The notes under the pieces: model-generated
What the model was told of the DNA's origin: nothing
Database searches by the model: none
The model's input: only the letters and a program-made list of their open reading frames with translations
Translations under genes and position numbers: made by a program
Part shown: piece after piece, positions 39,668 through 50,580 of the stretch
Position numbering within the stretch: position 1 is the first letter of the stretch
How the letters are laid out: each line of letters starts with the position of its first letter
Source: Candidatus Sodalis endolongispinus
GTDB lineage: Bacteria; Pseudomonadota; Gammaproteobacteria; Enterobacterales; Enterobacteriaceae
Direction of reading: 5' to 3'
Length of the DNA: 64,000 nt
Assembly: GCF_018777395.1 (NCBI RefSeq)
Contig: NZ_JAFJYC010000003.1
Location: 25,873 to 89,872 of the forward strand

Positions 39668-41064
39668 ATGACAACTCACAGTATTCATGTCGATTTCGTG
39701 GTAAACCGCAGCCTTCAGGAGCAATTACGGGAAAATTGATTGCCGCCATCCTGGCGGGGATCTTTCTGCCCGATAAACCGTTGCCCTCACATGCCGTAAA
39801 CTGGATTCTCAACTGGCCATTTCCCGCAATACCGTCGCGTTGGTATATGAAAGCCTGCTGAACGATAGTTATCTTATCAGTCGTCCCCGCAGTGGTTACT
39901 ACCTGCATCAGGACTATTGTCGTGCCAATGTCGCCAGCACACGAGCAGAGTGCGTGCCCGATGCGCCAACCGGTCGGCAAACGCAGAATGCGCCGGTCTG
40001 GAGCAGGCGGCTGAATGTTAGTCCCAGTAATTTCTTCGCCGTGATGAAACCGGCTTTGTGGATGAATTATCCCTATCCCTTCGTTTACGGGCAACCAAAC
40101 AGCACGCTATTTCCCTACGACCATTGGCGCGATACGCTGCGCCGTATCACCGGCGTTCGGCGCGATCAGCGTTGGATGTATGACAATATCGATCAGGATG
40201 TCCCGCTGCTGGTAGAGCAGATACGCCAGCGGATCCTGCCCAAGCTCGGGATTATTGCCCGCAGCGATGAAATTCTCATTACCCTGGGATCGCAGAACGC
40301 ACTGCATATGCTGTCGCAACTACTGTTCAATGGTCAGACACAAGTGGCGGTGGAAAATCCGGTTTTCCGTGAGGCGATTAACGCCTTCGCATTACAGGGA
40401 GCGCAAATCTTGCCGCATCTGCTTGATCGCGATGGAATTTGTCTGAGCGATGCGTCCCGACACTGTGATTACTTTTATGTTACCCCCAGCCATCAGGCGC
40501 CCACCCTTCGCGACCAATCCGCCGACGGCGCTTAAGGCCAGCGATATCCACAGCCGGGTGATCTATGTCAGCAGCCTGTCCAAATCCTTGTCGCCGGGGC
40601 TGCGTCTGGGCTATTTGGTGGCGCACTCAGAAGTGGTGGATAAGCTGCGTGCGTTGCGCCGGCTTGCCTATCGTCATCCGCCGACCAATATCCAGTACCA
40701 GATGGCGCACTTTCTTGCTCAAGGGTATTACGAAACCTACTTACACCGTTATCGCGAGGATTCCGCCCGTCGCTGGAAAAGTCTGAATCATGCCTTGACG
40801 TGCTGGCTGCCGGAGTGCCGGCGCAGCGAAGGGAGCGATCACGCCAATGCTTTCTGGCTACAGGCGCCGCAATGGGTGAGCATTACCCAGCTAACGTGGC
40901 TGGCGTCACACCGGGGAGTGCTGATAGAGCCGGGTAAAGCACATTTTCTCGGGCCAGATGCGCCGGAGCCGTATTTCAGGCTCGGCTTTCATGCCATTGC
41001 GCCGGACCAGATTGAGCCCGGTATCATGCAGTTGGCCCAGACGATGCAGCAGCTCACGGGATGA
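39668..41064 (+). pseudogene. MocR-type regulator (GntR helix-turn-helix plus aminotransferase domain), broken
   Basis: Starts MTTHSIHVDFVVNRSLQEQL. The winged helix follows across two frame changes (REN / LIAAILAGIFLPDKPLPS / SQLAISRNTVALVYESLLND, then YLISRPRSGYYLH). The aminotransferase-like domain reads PFVYGQPNSTLFPYDHWRDT, then ILITLGSQNALHMLSQLLFN, and SSLSKSLSPGLRLGYLVAHS, which holds the PLP lysine. Around 40495-40530 (VTPSHQAPT) the frame shifts and some 30-40 residues that normally follow are missing, so part of the cofactor domain has been deleted. MocR proteins control PLP or amino-acid related genes. It faces the racemase/OPT cluster. Confidence 0.85.
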
Positions 41065-41180
41065 CACCCGCGCCACTGCGTCATCGGAGGCGCGCAGCCC
41101 CGGCGCACTAAGCGACGCAGAAGTTGGTGGCCAGGCTCGCAGTCCTGCACTAAGTCCCCTCACCACTTGGGCGTTCGCCC

Positions 41181-41816
41181 TCAACGTTCCGGCGCCAATT
41201 GACTGATAAACAGTCCTGCCGCGCTGACCGCGTCGATGGCGATTTTGCCCAACTGCTGCCGGATACTGTCGGCCAGGGCGATAGTCGAAAAACCGGTACA
41301 GGAGAAGGCAATGACCTCCGCGCCTTGACGATACAGCCCGTCGGCGCAGGCCAACGCGCTTTCACGCCCCTGAGCGGTCAGGAGATCGGTGGTGTTGAGC
41401 ACACCTTCAGACCGCGCATAGCTGACCGCGGCCCCCAATAACTGCTTGAACGGCAAAGGCACCTCGGCACCAATCCCCATCACCGCCACCGGTCGCTTGA
41501 GCAGGGCGGCGACGCTGGCACAAGCACTGCCGGCACTAATCACCGGCAGGCTGACCGCCTGACGCAACGCCGACAGTCCCGGATCGGCAGCGCAGCTTAA
41601 AAAAAGCGCGTGACAGCCTTCAGCCGCCAACGCCTGTCCCAATGCCACAATTTTGGGTATCGCCAACGATTGGCTCTCGGCGTCATAAATGCCTTTGCGC
41701 TGATCGGGAATACAGCGGCTGACTGACGTTATGCCATAGGCTTGATGAATGAGGCGACCGTGCTCTTGTACGAAGTGTGGATCGTCATGGGTTAATACTC
41801 GGATAATCCCCAGCAT
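41181..41816 (-). CDS. Asp/Glu/hydantoin racemase family protein
   Basis: 211 residues, whole. Family marks: MLGIIRVLTHDDPHFVQEHG, ALFLSCAADPGLSALRQAVS (first catalytic Cys), ISAGSACASVAALL, and EVIAFSCTGFSTIALADSIR (second catalytic Cys). Two-cysteine racemases flip the stereocentre of amino acids or hydantoins. It ends a minus-strand series with peptidase E, AroM, DUF1177 and an OPT transporter, which points to use of peptides or unusual amino-acid derivatives. Ribosome site AGGAGC (GAGGCTCC region) lies just upstream. Substrate not known. Confidence 0.85.
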   Translation of the reverse strand: MLGIIRVLTHDDPHFVQEHGRLIHQAYGITSVSRCIPDQRKGIYDAESQSLAIPKIVALGQALAAEGCHALFLSCAADPGLSALRQAVSLPVISAGSACASVAALLKRPVAVMGIGAEVPLPFKQLLGAAVSYARSEGVLNTTDLLTAQGRESALACADGLYRQGAEVIAFSCTGFSTIALADSIRQQLGKIAIDAVSAAGLFISQLAPER

Positions 41817-41828
41817 AAGAGGCTCCTG

Positions 41829-42511
41829 TTAGTCAAAGCAATGGCCGCTCGCCAGCGTGACGGCGGGCAGTGCAGCAGAGAACAGCAAGGTTGGGTTCGG
41901 GCCGCCCAAACGCGGCTGGCCGCCGCTAACCTCAATCCAGTTACCTTCAGGCAGGCAGGCCGATAACCTCAAGCTGGGGATCCACCGCCAGTAGCTCGCG
42001 AAGTCGTTGCTCGCGGGTTTCTATCTGGTGCCCCTGCGGTAGCGCATTGGTAAAGTGCGGATTGATTTGCAGCGTCACCAGATTAAGCGCATCCAGGACG
42101 CCGGGGTCGACAATCGGCATGTCGTTGGTTGTCCTTATGGTCGGGCAGGCAAGGTTTGCCCCGGCGCTCCAGCCGACATACAGCGCCCCGCGACCAACCG
42201 CCTGCCGAATCGGCGCAGCAGGCCGCGCGCCCGACACTCTTTTAACAAATTGAACGTATTCCCGCCGCCAACCATCACGATGTCCGCCTCTGCGATTGCC
42301 GCCAGCGGATCCGGCCGACAATGGTCAGCTTAAGCGCCGCCAGCTCCTCTGAGACCTTGTCGGTATAGGCATCCCAATCCGTGGTGACGCCGGCAAAGGG
42401 AATAAATGTTACCTTACGGCGCTGGCGCAGCGCCGCGTTAATCACGGGATAAGCATACGCCAGATAGGGCGCGCCGGGCAGCATCGAGTTACTGAACAGC
42501 AGCATATCCAT
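41829..42511 (-). pseudogene. pepE: Peptidase E (S51) family, several frameshifts
   Basis: Starts MDMLLFSNSMLPGAPYLAYA and continues VTFIPFAGVTTDWDAYTDKV, the opening of alpha-aspartyl dipeptidase PepE. The frame is lost near 42310 and again near 42230. The nucleophile region [20 protein letters not shown] is readable, then [21 protein letters not shown] 4-base duplication (GCCT) near 41957 moves the end out of frame. The original tail ([15 protein letters not shown], ending SGHCFD) runs to TAA at 41829-41831. It would split Asp-X dipeptides in the cytoplasm. Non-functional here. Confidence 0.83.
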
Positions 42512-42520
42512 GCTTATTCC

Positions 42521-43192
42521 TCATAACAGATTACGCAGTAAATCCACCAGTAATTGATTGGCCAGCACCACCGGAAGGGCGGCCTCGCGTGCGCAAATGT
42601 TCTTGTGCCAGGCGGTAAAGCCCATGCAATCGGTCAAGATGATGTCGGCGCCCTGTGCTGCCAGCGAACGCGCAGCGGTGGCCACCTCTTCTTCGGATGC
42701 GGTATAAGGAGATGCAACGGCAAAGACCGGCTCACGCGCCAGGCTATGCCATTTTTCTTTCTCGCTGCCGATCTGTGAGGCCAGAGGCACCAGGATCCCG
42801 GCGCGGCGCTGGCCTACCAGTGCGGTTTGGGTTGCGGGCAGAATGAGATCCGGCTCCAAAAGCCAGGCCCGCTGTGTGGGCTGGCCATGGAACTCGCCGG
42901 TACACAATAAGGCGATGATGTCGCAGCCTTGCGCTTCCAGATCATTGATTTTCGACTGCACGGCCGTGCCGACCGCCGGTTTGTCCATCACGACCGCCCG
43001 GCCGTCCAACAGGCGGGAGGTGAGTACCGCACCGCCCGGCTGTGCGGCGAAACGGGCGGTGATCGCAGCATCGTCAAGTCCGTCCAGCACGCAGGCGACC
43101 TGCGGCGGCAGAGCGGCATCCAGCAGGAGCGCAATATCGGGGCACGGCGCCTGGCCGATGGTTAGGGTGCCGATTTTCGAGATAGCCATCAT
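42521..43192 (-). CDS. aroM: AroM family protein
   Basis: 223 residues from ATG 43192, overlapping the DUF1177 stop (TGATG). It matches AroM: KIGTLTIGQAPCPDIALLLD at the start, then IIALLCTGEFHGQPTQRAWL and ADIILTDCMGFTAWHKNICA. The two conserved cysteines in LLCTGEF and TDCMGF recall the Asp/Glu racemase superfamily, to which AroM is thought to be related. In E. coli aroM lies with aroL; here it sits in a peptide/racemase cluster, as in many proteobacteria. The frame is whole. Biochemical role unknown. Confidence 0.87.
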   Translation of the reverse strand: MMAISKIGTLTIGQAPCPDIALLLDAALPPQVACVLDGLDDAAITARFAAQPGGAVLTSRLLDGRAVVMDKPAVGTAVQSKINDLEAQGCDIIALLCTGEFHGQPTQRAWLLEPDLILPATQTALVGQRRAGILVPLASQIGSEKEKWHSLAREPVFAVASPYTASEEEVATAARSLAAQGADIILTDCMGFTAWHKNICAREAALPVVLANQLLVDLLRNLL

Positions 43193-44129
43193 CACACCCC
43201 TGGCTGACGTTTTTGTAAATGCGCCAGCGAGCCGTACAAATCTAACAAACGCTGATATTCGGCGGCATCGAAGAACCGGCAGGTACCGCGGGTGAATTAT
43301 TTGGCCACTTTCACGGCGAATTTACAGGCCAGGGCGATATCGGTTTCATGGCTTGCGCCAGTGCCGCAGCCCGGTACTGCGCTGACGGCGGTAATGGCGA
43401 CACCCACCACGGGGGCGCGGGTGGCGATGACGGTTGCAGAATACTGTTCAGGTGATAAACGCCGTTGCCGTACGGGGTAATGTCCTGGGTGGTGATCGGG
43501 AAGGTTACCGGCAATTGTCCGGTGGTCATCTCCATCACCCGCAGCAGATCCTCCGACACCCGCAGGATATAGCCCTCTTTCACCGTCGGGGAAAGGGCTA
43601 AGCCTTTATGGTTGATAATACGGTTGCCTTTGGTGGTATCGATGGACAGCACGGCGTCCAGTTCATCCGACACTTCCTGCTCATTCATGTCTTCGGTTTC
43701 GACCGGCGAGTCCATGAAATAAACCGTGTCGTGCGGCAGAGTCGGCGCGTCCGGACAAATGTGGGTGGTGACGATGACATCGCCCGGCAGGCTGTCGCCC
43801 TGGCGCTGCATCTCCGCCAATTTCAGTGCGCTGGCGCTAGCCGCCACGGCACCATCGGCGTCCGACACCAGTCCGACGCGGCTCGGACGGGCGCCAATGC
43901 CCCCTAAACGGCCGACAATCCCTAACGTGGGTGCACTGCCGCCGCGGCGTTTGCCGTCTCTGCCGGGGACCACAATTTTGACAAAATCGGTTTTGCCTTT
44001 CGGGCCGCTCACCGCCTGCACGCTGACGGCGACGTCGGGATACTCGGCCAGCAAGGCTTTTACTTTCTCGCCGCTGGCCCAGGCGCTATCCAACAATTCA
44101 AAAACCTGCAACGTTTGCTTTAAGCCCAT
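43192..44129 (-). pseudogene. DUF1177 family protein, frameshift and stop near the end
   Basis: MGLKQTLQVFELLDSAWASG and the stretches GPKGKTDFVKIVVPGRDGKR, TLGIVGRLGGIGARPSRVGL, VIVTTHICPDAPTLPHDTVY and YFMDSPVETEDMNEQE are typical of the DUF1177 family (about 310 residues). The frame shifts near 43440 after YHLNSILQ. The original C-terminus (TRAPVVGVAITAVSAVPGCG, then a TAA near 43296) continues FTRGTCRFFDAAEYQRLLDL to TGA at 43192-43194. Linked to OPT transporters and AroM in other genomes; function unknown. Confidence 0.82.
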
Positions 44130-44150
44130 TCTATTGTCCTCTGGTAGGGC

Positions 44151-45772
44151 TTATTTTTTACCGCCCGGCAATACCGAGCTAAAGAAACTGAAAATCGCGT
44201 CGCCGGCAATCAAGCCTGCCGCCAGCACTTACATCTTGTTGCGCGCCGTCTCTCCCCAGATACGCAGCGCCAGCGCACGGATAGCGATACCGATCATCAC
44301 CGCCCAGCCCGCCAGCGGGTTATTAATCAGCAGGCCGGTCGCCAGCAGTACCCCCATCTGGCGGCCCGGACCGCCGATAAGCTGGATGAGGGCGCCGGGG
44401 ATGGCCCAGATAAGCAACGACAGAGCGATATCGGTAGAAACCACGGCATTAATAGCCGCCACATACACTTTCGCCACCGGCGGCACCTGACCGCGGCTGA
44501 AATAGTCCTGGAACACAAACATCACCACCGGAATGGCGACGACAAAAACCAGCATAGCCGCCAGCAATTGTTGGCGGCGGCCCTCCAGCTCCAGCCGGGT
44601 GTGTTGTCCCTTACCGCGCATAATGTACCCCGCCTTTAAGTCGTAACCCATGTCAGCGAACGCCGGGCCGGTCGCGGTCGAAAACCCACATAACATGACA
44701 AATGCGACGGGCGGGAAACCGATCAAAATGCCTACCAACAGGGTAATCAATGCGACGGCGAAGGCGGGGAACCAGCCGGAATGCATCGCCGCCAGACCAA
44801 CAATGATTTCATGAAAGAAGGCGGCAAAGGCGGCATAGACGACAAACGCCAGCAGCCAGGGAAGCGATAGCTCTCTGTACAGACCACCGCCCAGGGCCAC
44901 TGTCGCGGCGATCGCAACAAAGCCTAGCGCGCCGAATCGCAGGGTTTTGCCGATATGTTCATTCTGATTGACCGCCATCGCGTTATCGTCACTGGCCGCC
45001 GGCGCTGCGTCGTGCTTGTTGTGGCGGACCAGTTTGACTATTTGGAACAAAGAGACCAGACTGGCGCCGGCCATCACGCCATGTGGCAGATAATGTTGGT
45101 TGATATCCACGCCGAACAGCGGCGCGGAATATCCCCGCAATAGGAAGCCGACGCCCAACATCGACAGCGCCAAGATATTGCCGATAAAGGCAGTACCCAG
45201 CGCCGCCATGGGAAATTTAAACCAGGAGCCAATCGCCCCGATAAGAATACCGACGCCCAGCAGCGCCGCCTGTTTGCCACCATTATCACCGGCCTTGATT
45301 GACTCGGCGGCGGCAATCCCCGGCGGCCATGCTCCGCCAGCCGGGAAAATGCGCGTATTGAACAGCCGATAGAGCAACCAGGCGTCTAGAAACATCGCCA
45401 GCGCCACGCCGATAAACATCGGTATTACCAGATCTTGCCGGCCGAATAACCAGGGGATAGCGATGGGCAGCAATAAGGAGTTGGCCGCCCCAAAGGTGGC
45501 CGCCGAGGTGGCGCTTTGGGCAAGGTTTTGAATGTGAATGGAGCGAAAACGCATGAAGCTTTGGAGCGGAATACGCGCAATGATCATCGCCACCATGGCG
45601 CCGATGATGGCGGTATTGGGCGTTACCCCAAGCGTGGTGAGCAGTTGTACGCCAATTATCACCACAAACACGCTTAGCGCCAGCAGTAACAGCATGGTCG
45701 CGGGTTTAAACGTGCGCGGGTGAGCTTCCTGCTCGGGTTGATGATCCCCCTGGGGGTAGTGGATGGACTCAC
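44151..45772 (-). pseudogene. OPT family oligopeptide transporter, stop near the C-terminus
   Basis: A membrane protein of about 540 codons. The main frame (from MLLLLALSVFVVIIGVQLLT) has many helices with OPT marks such as FGAANSLLLPIAIPWLFGRQ, ALGTAFIGNILALSMLGVGF, DINQHYLPHGVMAGASLVSL and GGPGRQMGVLLATGLLINNP. A TAA at about 44229-44231 follows TARNKM, and the frame continues VLAAGLIAGDAIFSFFSSVL to TAA 44151-44153; Glu (GAA) is the likely original codon. The probable GTG start at 45772 (AGGAG upstream) is out of frame with the main part by one base at a C run near 45745-45750. A proton-driven importer of small peptides is inferred. Confidence 0.8.
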
Positions 45773-45800
45773 GGATGTTTCTCCTGGTATTGAAAAGGAA

Positions 45801-46565
45801 TCAAAGTGTCTCGGTAACCCTCATATCGCCGGTTTTACGGGCGATAAGACGGGCGGCGTCTCGCAGTAGGCCGGCCAGGCGAACGATTTCTTCCGGGTGC
45901 GCCAGCGATTGGGGCAGCGAGAGGCAAAACGCCACCGCTTCATGGGTCGCAGGATCGCCCACGGCGCAGCTCACCGAAGCCGTATCGGTCACCGATTCGT
46001 TGATCGCGGTGGCATAGCCTCTCTCCCGCGTCTGTTGAATCAAACGGCGGATACTGTCCTCGCTTTGGTGAACGCCGTTAAGTTGCGTCGCGACAGGAGC
46101 AGACGCGAAGAACTCATCGATTTCGTCCTCCGAGAGACGTGCCAGCAGCGCCCGACCCGTTAAGGTGCCACAGGCCGGCGAACGCGAGCCTGGCCACGTC
46201 ACCATGGGTAATGCATGGCGGCCGTGGATGACGCGCAACACCAGTATTTCACGGTTATCCAGCAGCGAGATATACCCAGTACAGCAGGTACGCTCGCACA
46301 ACGATCGCAGCGCGGCATCCACCCGCTCATTAAGTGGCACCTGCTGGCGCGCAATATGAGCGGCCCCCAGCAGCAACGCGCCGGGCATGAAATGACCTTG
46401 CGCATCGTCTTTTTCGAGATAACCGTATTGCACCAGTTGATTCACCACACGCGACGCTGTGCTTTTCGGCATCTGAATATGGTTGATGAAGTCATTGACG
46501 CGGATGCCGCGCTGTAAAGAGGTCATCAACTGCAATATTTGAGCGCTGGTTTCCAGGATAGACAT
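45801..46565 (-). CDS. IclR family transcriptional regulator
   Basis: 254 residues, whole. N-terminal winged helix: LETSAQILQLMTSLQRGIRV, NDFINHIQMPKSTASRVVNQ, LVQYGYLEKDD. C-terminal effector domain: CERTCCTGYISLLDNREILV, then GTLTGRALLARLSEDEIDEF and YATAINESVTDTASVSCAVG. It lies first on the minus strand, just before the OPT transporter, and so is the likely controller of the OPT/DUF1177/AroM/pepE/racemase set. Its own frame is intact although several targets are broken. Confidence 0.88.
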   Translation of the reverse strand: MSILETSAQILQLMTSLQRGIRVNDFINHIQMPKSTASRVVNQLVQYGYLEKDDAQGHFMPGALLLGAAHIARQQVPLNERVDAALRSLCERTCCTGYISLLDNREILVLRVIHGRHALPMVTWPGSRSPACGTLTGRALLARLSEDEIDEFFASAPVATQLNGVHQSEDSIRRLIQQTRERGYATAINESVTDTASVSCAVGDPATHEAVAFCLSLPQSLAHPEEIVRLAGLLRDAARLIARKTGDMRVTETL

Positions 46566-46760
46566 GGTAAAGTCTCATAAAATGTGACAAAGAACCTTAA
46601 AATGAAACTGCAAGATTGATGCCAGAGGTGAAATGCCGTCAGGACGGGCGTCCAAGCCTCACGGCAACGTTAAAATGCACCTTATTGGTGCGTTTTGCTG
46701 TGCGGATGATGCATTATGGTGCAATGGGAGTGGATGGGGATATTACTGCTGTGCGCTACG

Positions 46761-48420
46761 CTACAAGATCCGCAGCGAGGTTAACATTAGCGCGAGTCCG
46801 GTGAATAAAGTGATTGTCGCCATGGCCATACCTTGCCCCACTGAACCTTGTTCAAATTGCCGCCAGATAAAGACCGCAACGGTTTGGGTGCCGGCGGGAG
46901 CCAGGAGAAGCGATGGCAAACACCATCAGCATTGCCGCCAGCAAGGCGGGAAACACCATCGGCAGCACGATATGCCAAAGCGCCCGCCACGGCGTGGCGC
47001 CGTGAACGCGACCGGCGGGCTCCAGGCTGGAGCCCATCTGGCGCAGCGCGCTGCCGACATAGCGCACCGGACAGGGTATTAACAAGCAGCAATACGACAG
47101 GAGCAAAATGGCCCAGGTGTTGTAAGGCGAAACCGGCCAAAAAGCGCGATTCCACAGCAATATCAACCCCACGCCCACCACAATACCCGGCAGCGCCGCG
47201 GGCAGCAGCGATAGCGCATCGATCACTGTTCGACCGGTTATTCGCGCCACCACCGTCAGCCAGGCGGCCAGTAATCCCAACAGACCGGTGATAACGGCCG
47301 TTGCCAGCGCCAGCGACAGACTGGTGCTGAGCGCCGCGAGTACATCGCCCCCTTGGTCAAATAGCGCCGTATAGTGCCCACCGGTCAGGTTTGACCAAGA
47401 TAAGCCGCTCGACAGCGTGGACATCACCCCGGTAAGCGTCATTGACGCCACCGGTACGCCCACGGACAGCAACGCCACAGCCACCAGGGCGCAGATCACC
47501 GGCATGCGCGCCACACCCAGGCGTGCGCCGCTGGATGCCGCCGGTTTGCCGGTAATGCTGGTGACGTCGTGGTCGTTGACCAGCCGGCGCTGTAGCCACC
47601 AGCCACACAGCGCAATGGCAATCAGCACCAGCGACAGCAGGGCCGCTCCGTGCAAATCGATCGTCCAGTCGGCGAGTTTCGTCTCAATGCCGACCGTCAG
47701 CATCATAACACCGGCACGGGCGCCAAGCGCCGCCGGCACGCCGTATTCTTCGGCTGCCAGCGTAAAGGCCAGTAACATTCCCGCTGCCAGGGCAGGCGCG
47801 AGCATCGGCAGTGTGACGTGCCGAAACGCGCGCCAGGCACTGGCACCATGTACCCGCGCAACCCACGCCAGCCGCTGCCCGCTGCTGAGCAAGCTGCGCG
47901 AGACAGCGAAATAGACCACCGGGAAAATGTTAAAAGTCATCACCAGTATCATGCCGGTCGGACTGAACAGCAGGGCATTTAAATCCAGGCCGGTTAATTG
48001 CATCACATAGCCCTGAGTCTGCAGCGCCAGGATCCAGGATAAGGCCGCGATATAAGGCGGCGTAAGAAAGGGGATCAGAAACAGGACATCCCACAGGCGT
48101 GGCGCCGGTAAGTCAAACAACCCGCGCACGACGCCGAGCGGTAAACCGATGATAGCGCTCAATAATGCCACCCCCGCAGCAATCCACAGCGTGCCGCCAA
48201 GCATGGCCGGCAATTGCGGATCGTGAATAAGCGGTGCGATGCCGCGAAACGCCCCCTGCAGCGACCCGGCGCTGAATTGAGGAAAAATGGCTTGCAACAC
48301 GATAAACGCCAGCGGCAGCGCCACCAGAATTATTAGCAGTAGCACGGTAACAAAAGACAGCGTATGTGTTTTCACAACGGAGTTCCCGCCGGCGGGGACG
48401 GTCCCGCCGGGCTTGGTCAA
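46761..48420 (-). pseudogene. Fe3+-type ABC transporter permease (fused double permease), 3' frameshift
   Basis: A protein of about 545 residues with two BPD_transp_1 domains in one chain, as in FbpB/SfuB. First domain EAA-like loop: HGASAWRAFRHVTLPMLAPA. Second: HGATPWRALWHIVLPMVFPA. The likely start is GTG 48375 (VKTHTLSFVTVLLLIILVAL); the open frame begins at 48420 directly after the binding-protein stop. Near 46920 the frame breaks after LMVFAIAS with loss of a few residues, and the true tail (LLLAPAGTQTVAVFIWRQFE, ending LMLTSLRIL) reaches TAG 46761-46763. Metal type is inferred from family only. Confidence 0.82.
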
Positions 48421-49389
48421 TTACTGGGTGAATAGACGGTTGTAGCGTTCTAGCACGCCAGCGCTTTCACTGCTGCCGTCGCTGCGTGTCGGAAGAACGG
48501 TCAATTGGTTGAGCAACCGGCGCTTGGCGCTAATATCAGAACGAGCCGGCATCAGCCAGGCGCCCGCCACTAGCGCCTGTCCTTCCGGCGACAGCACATA
48601 ATCGATGAACGCCTTGGCATCAATGGCGTGCCGCGTGGTTTTCAGGATCATCATCGGCCGCGGCGCCACCACGGTGCCGCTGGCGGGGAAGATAACCTTA
48701 AGCGACTCACCTTGGTGGATGTTGCCGTAAGAGACATAATCCACGGCGCCAAAGACGGCCGCTTTCGCCCCCTACATCACCGGCGTGACCGCTTGGGCAT
48801 TGGGTCCGCTGACCACCATGCCTTTCTGCTTAAGATCGGCAAACAAGCGCCAGGCGCGTTCGCCGAGGCTGTTTTGCAATCCGATCAGTAGATCGAGCGA
48901 CGCACCTGAGAGTGCCGGGTCTGTGGTGGTCACCTTGTCTTTAAACGCCGGCAAGGTCAAATCGCGCCATTCTTTCGGCTCGGGTGTCCCGCTCTGCGTG
49001 TTCCAGACTATACCCAACGCAGAAACACCCTGGGCAACATAATCCTCGGCCTGCAGCCAGTCAGGTATCTATTGTGCATTGGCGCTACGGTAGGGCAGCA
49101 GCCAGCCGCGCTGATGCAGATCTTCCGCGTTGTCCACTGAGGCGGAGATGAGGATATCCGCCTGCGGATTCGCCTGCTCGGCCTCTAGACGCGCCATGAC
49201 TTTACCTGTAGTAGCCTGGAACACATTGACTTTTACGCCGGTGTGCTTTTCATAACCGGCTGCAAGCTTTTTCGCCAGCGCCCCCGGCCCGGCGGTGTAC
49301 ACCGTTAGCGCATGGGCGCTGGACATCATGACCGCTGACAACATCATGGCTAGCACCACTCCTTTTTTAATCGGCATAAACCTTTGCAT
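48421..49389 (-). pseudogene. ABC transporter substrate-binding protein (Fe3+-type), two amber codons
   Basis: 323 codons in one frame from MQRFMPIKKGVVLAMMLSAV (signal peptide, cut near AHA) with GGGGA upstream. It resembles FbpA/AfuA-type binding proteins: LTVYTAGPGALAKKLAAGYE, KVMARLEAEQANPQADILIS, then FPASGTVVAPRPMMILKTTR and DYVLSPEGQALVAG. TAG codons at about 49069-49071 (after SANAQ) and 48772-48774 (after AVTPVM, Glu expected) interrupt it. It lies between the ATPase and permease genes. It would capture iron or a similar anion or metal in the periplasm. Inactive here unless amber codons are suppressed. Confidence 0.82.
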
Positions 49390-50089
49390 GGGATCCCCCT
49401 GAGGATGATAAAACGTGACGGACGGCTTGAACGCGGCCGGTGGATAAATGCACGATACGATGCGCCAGCCGTTCTGCTTCGTGGCGGTCATGCGTGACAT
49501 AAACGGCGGTGGTGGTGCCCAGCTGGCGCAGCAGGCGGGCCATTTCCCGGCTCAGTTATTCACGCAGCTCGCTGTCCAGGTTGGACAGCGGTTCATCGAA
49601 CAGCAGAACGCCGGGTTCCGCCACGATGGCGCGCGCCAGCGCCACGCGCTGCTGTTGACCACCGGACAATCCGGCCGGCCTGCGGGCGGCGAAAGCGGCG
49701 AGGCCAACCCGCTCCAGCGCCTCGCCGACGCGACGTGCGCGTTCGTCGCGCGCCACCCGCCGCATGCGCAGCGGGAAATCGACGTTCTGCGCGACCGTCA
49801 TGTGCGGCCACAGGGCGTAATCCTGAAATACCATGCCGAGGTCACGTTGCTCCGTGGGCAACGCCCAGCCTGGTCGGGCCACCACGCGCTCGCCGAAACG
49901 AATAGTCCCGCGGGCAGGCTGTGTCAGCCCCGCCAGCAGGCGCAGCAGGGTGCTTTTACCGCAGCCGGACGGCCCCAGTAGCGCAACGATTTCGCCGGGT
50001 TCGATATGCAAATCTATGTGGTCGAGAACGGTGTGAACGCCGAACGCATAGGAAACGCCTTCCAGCGTGAGAGAGGTGAATGCACGCAT
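49367..50089 (-). pseudogene. ABC transporter ATPase (Fe3+-type), one nonsense codon
   Basis: Starts MRAFTSLTLEGVSYAFGVHT at 50089. Walker A ALLGPSGCGKSTLLRLLAGL, Q-loop MVFQDYALWPHMTVAQNVDF, signature GLSGGQQQRVALARAIVAEP, and Walker B VLLFDEPLSNLDSELRE are all perfect. A TAA at 49556-49558 follows. The frame continues LSREMARLLRQLGTTTAVYV THD(R) with the H-loop and a short tail to TAA 49367. The lost part includes the switch histidine. Its 3' end overlaps the binding-protein start. With the other two genes also broken, this importer is inactive. Confidence 0.87.
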
Positions 50090-50580
50090 CAGTGCCCCCC
50101 GAGATGAGAACAATCCGCTACACCAGCGGGCAACATCCAACGGGGCGCACTCGCCTGTGTCGCTAACAGGGGAGCCAACATCTGTATATCCTCTTTGGGA
50201 TTTCATTGCGGGCCAGAATAGGGGGCATTTGTGACAACGGTATGACGGCGGAAGATTTTGCCTGCATGCGCCGCAAAGCGAAGGCCACGCTTGGGGAGAA
50301 ATTTATTCGCCCGGGTCTCCGGCTTGCTCGGTAAAGCCGGTGTCGCTCTTATTCACGCACTCCCCGGTTAATACGCAACGGGGCGCGGGAATAGAGTGGG
50401 TGCTATGATATCGCGATGAGAGCAGCACAGAATAACCATGTAGCGTCTCGTGGTTGGGTTAACCCTATCTTGCTATTGCAGGGTTAACAAAAACTAATGT
50501 TGCACCCTAAGCAAGGGGTCAGCCGGATGGCAGGTTGCAGCCAGCTACGTGACAGCGTCACCATTGGCGGCGCAGGATCC
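50090..50580. other. Intergenic, nothing recognised
   Basis: Upstream region of the ABC operon (promoter expected near 50100-50230) followed by non-coding sequence. No clear motif. Open frames in it are short and lack ribosome sites. Confidence 0.4.

Noticed and set aside
48772..49071. Amber codons in the binding protein as signs of a recoded genetic code (TAG read as an amino acid)
   Set aside because: Other genes in the window are broken by TAA, TGA and frameshifts as well, and intact genes such as ccdA end with TAG. Plain decay explains the data.
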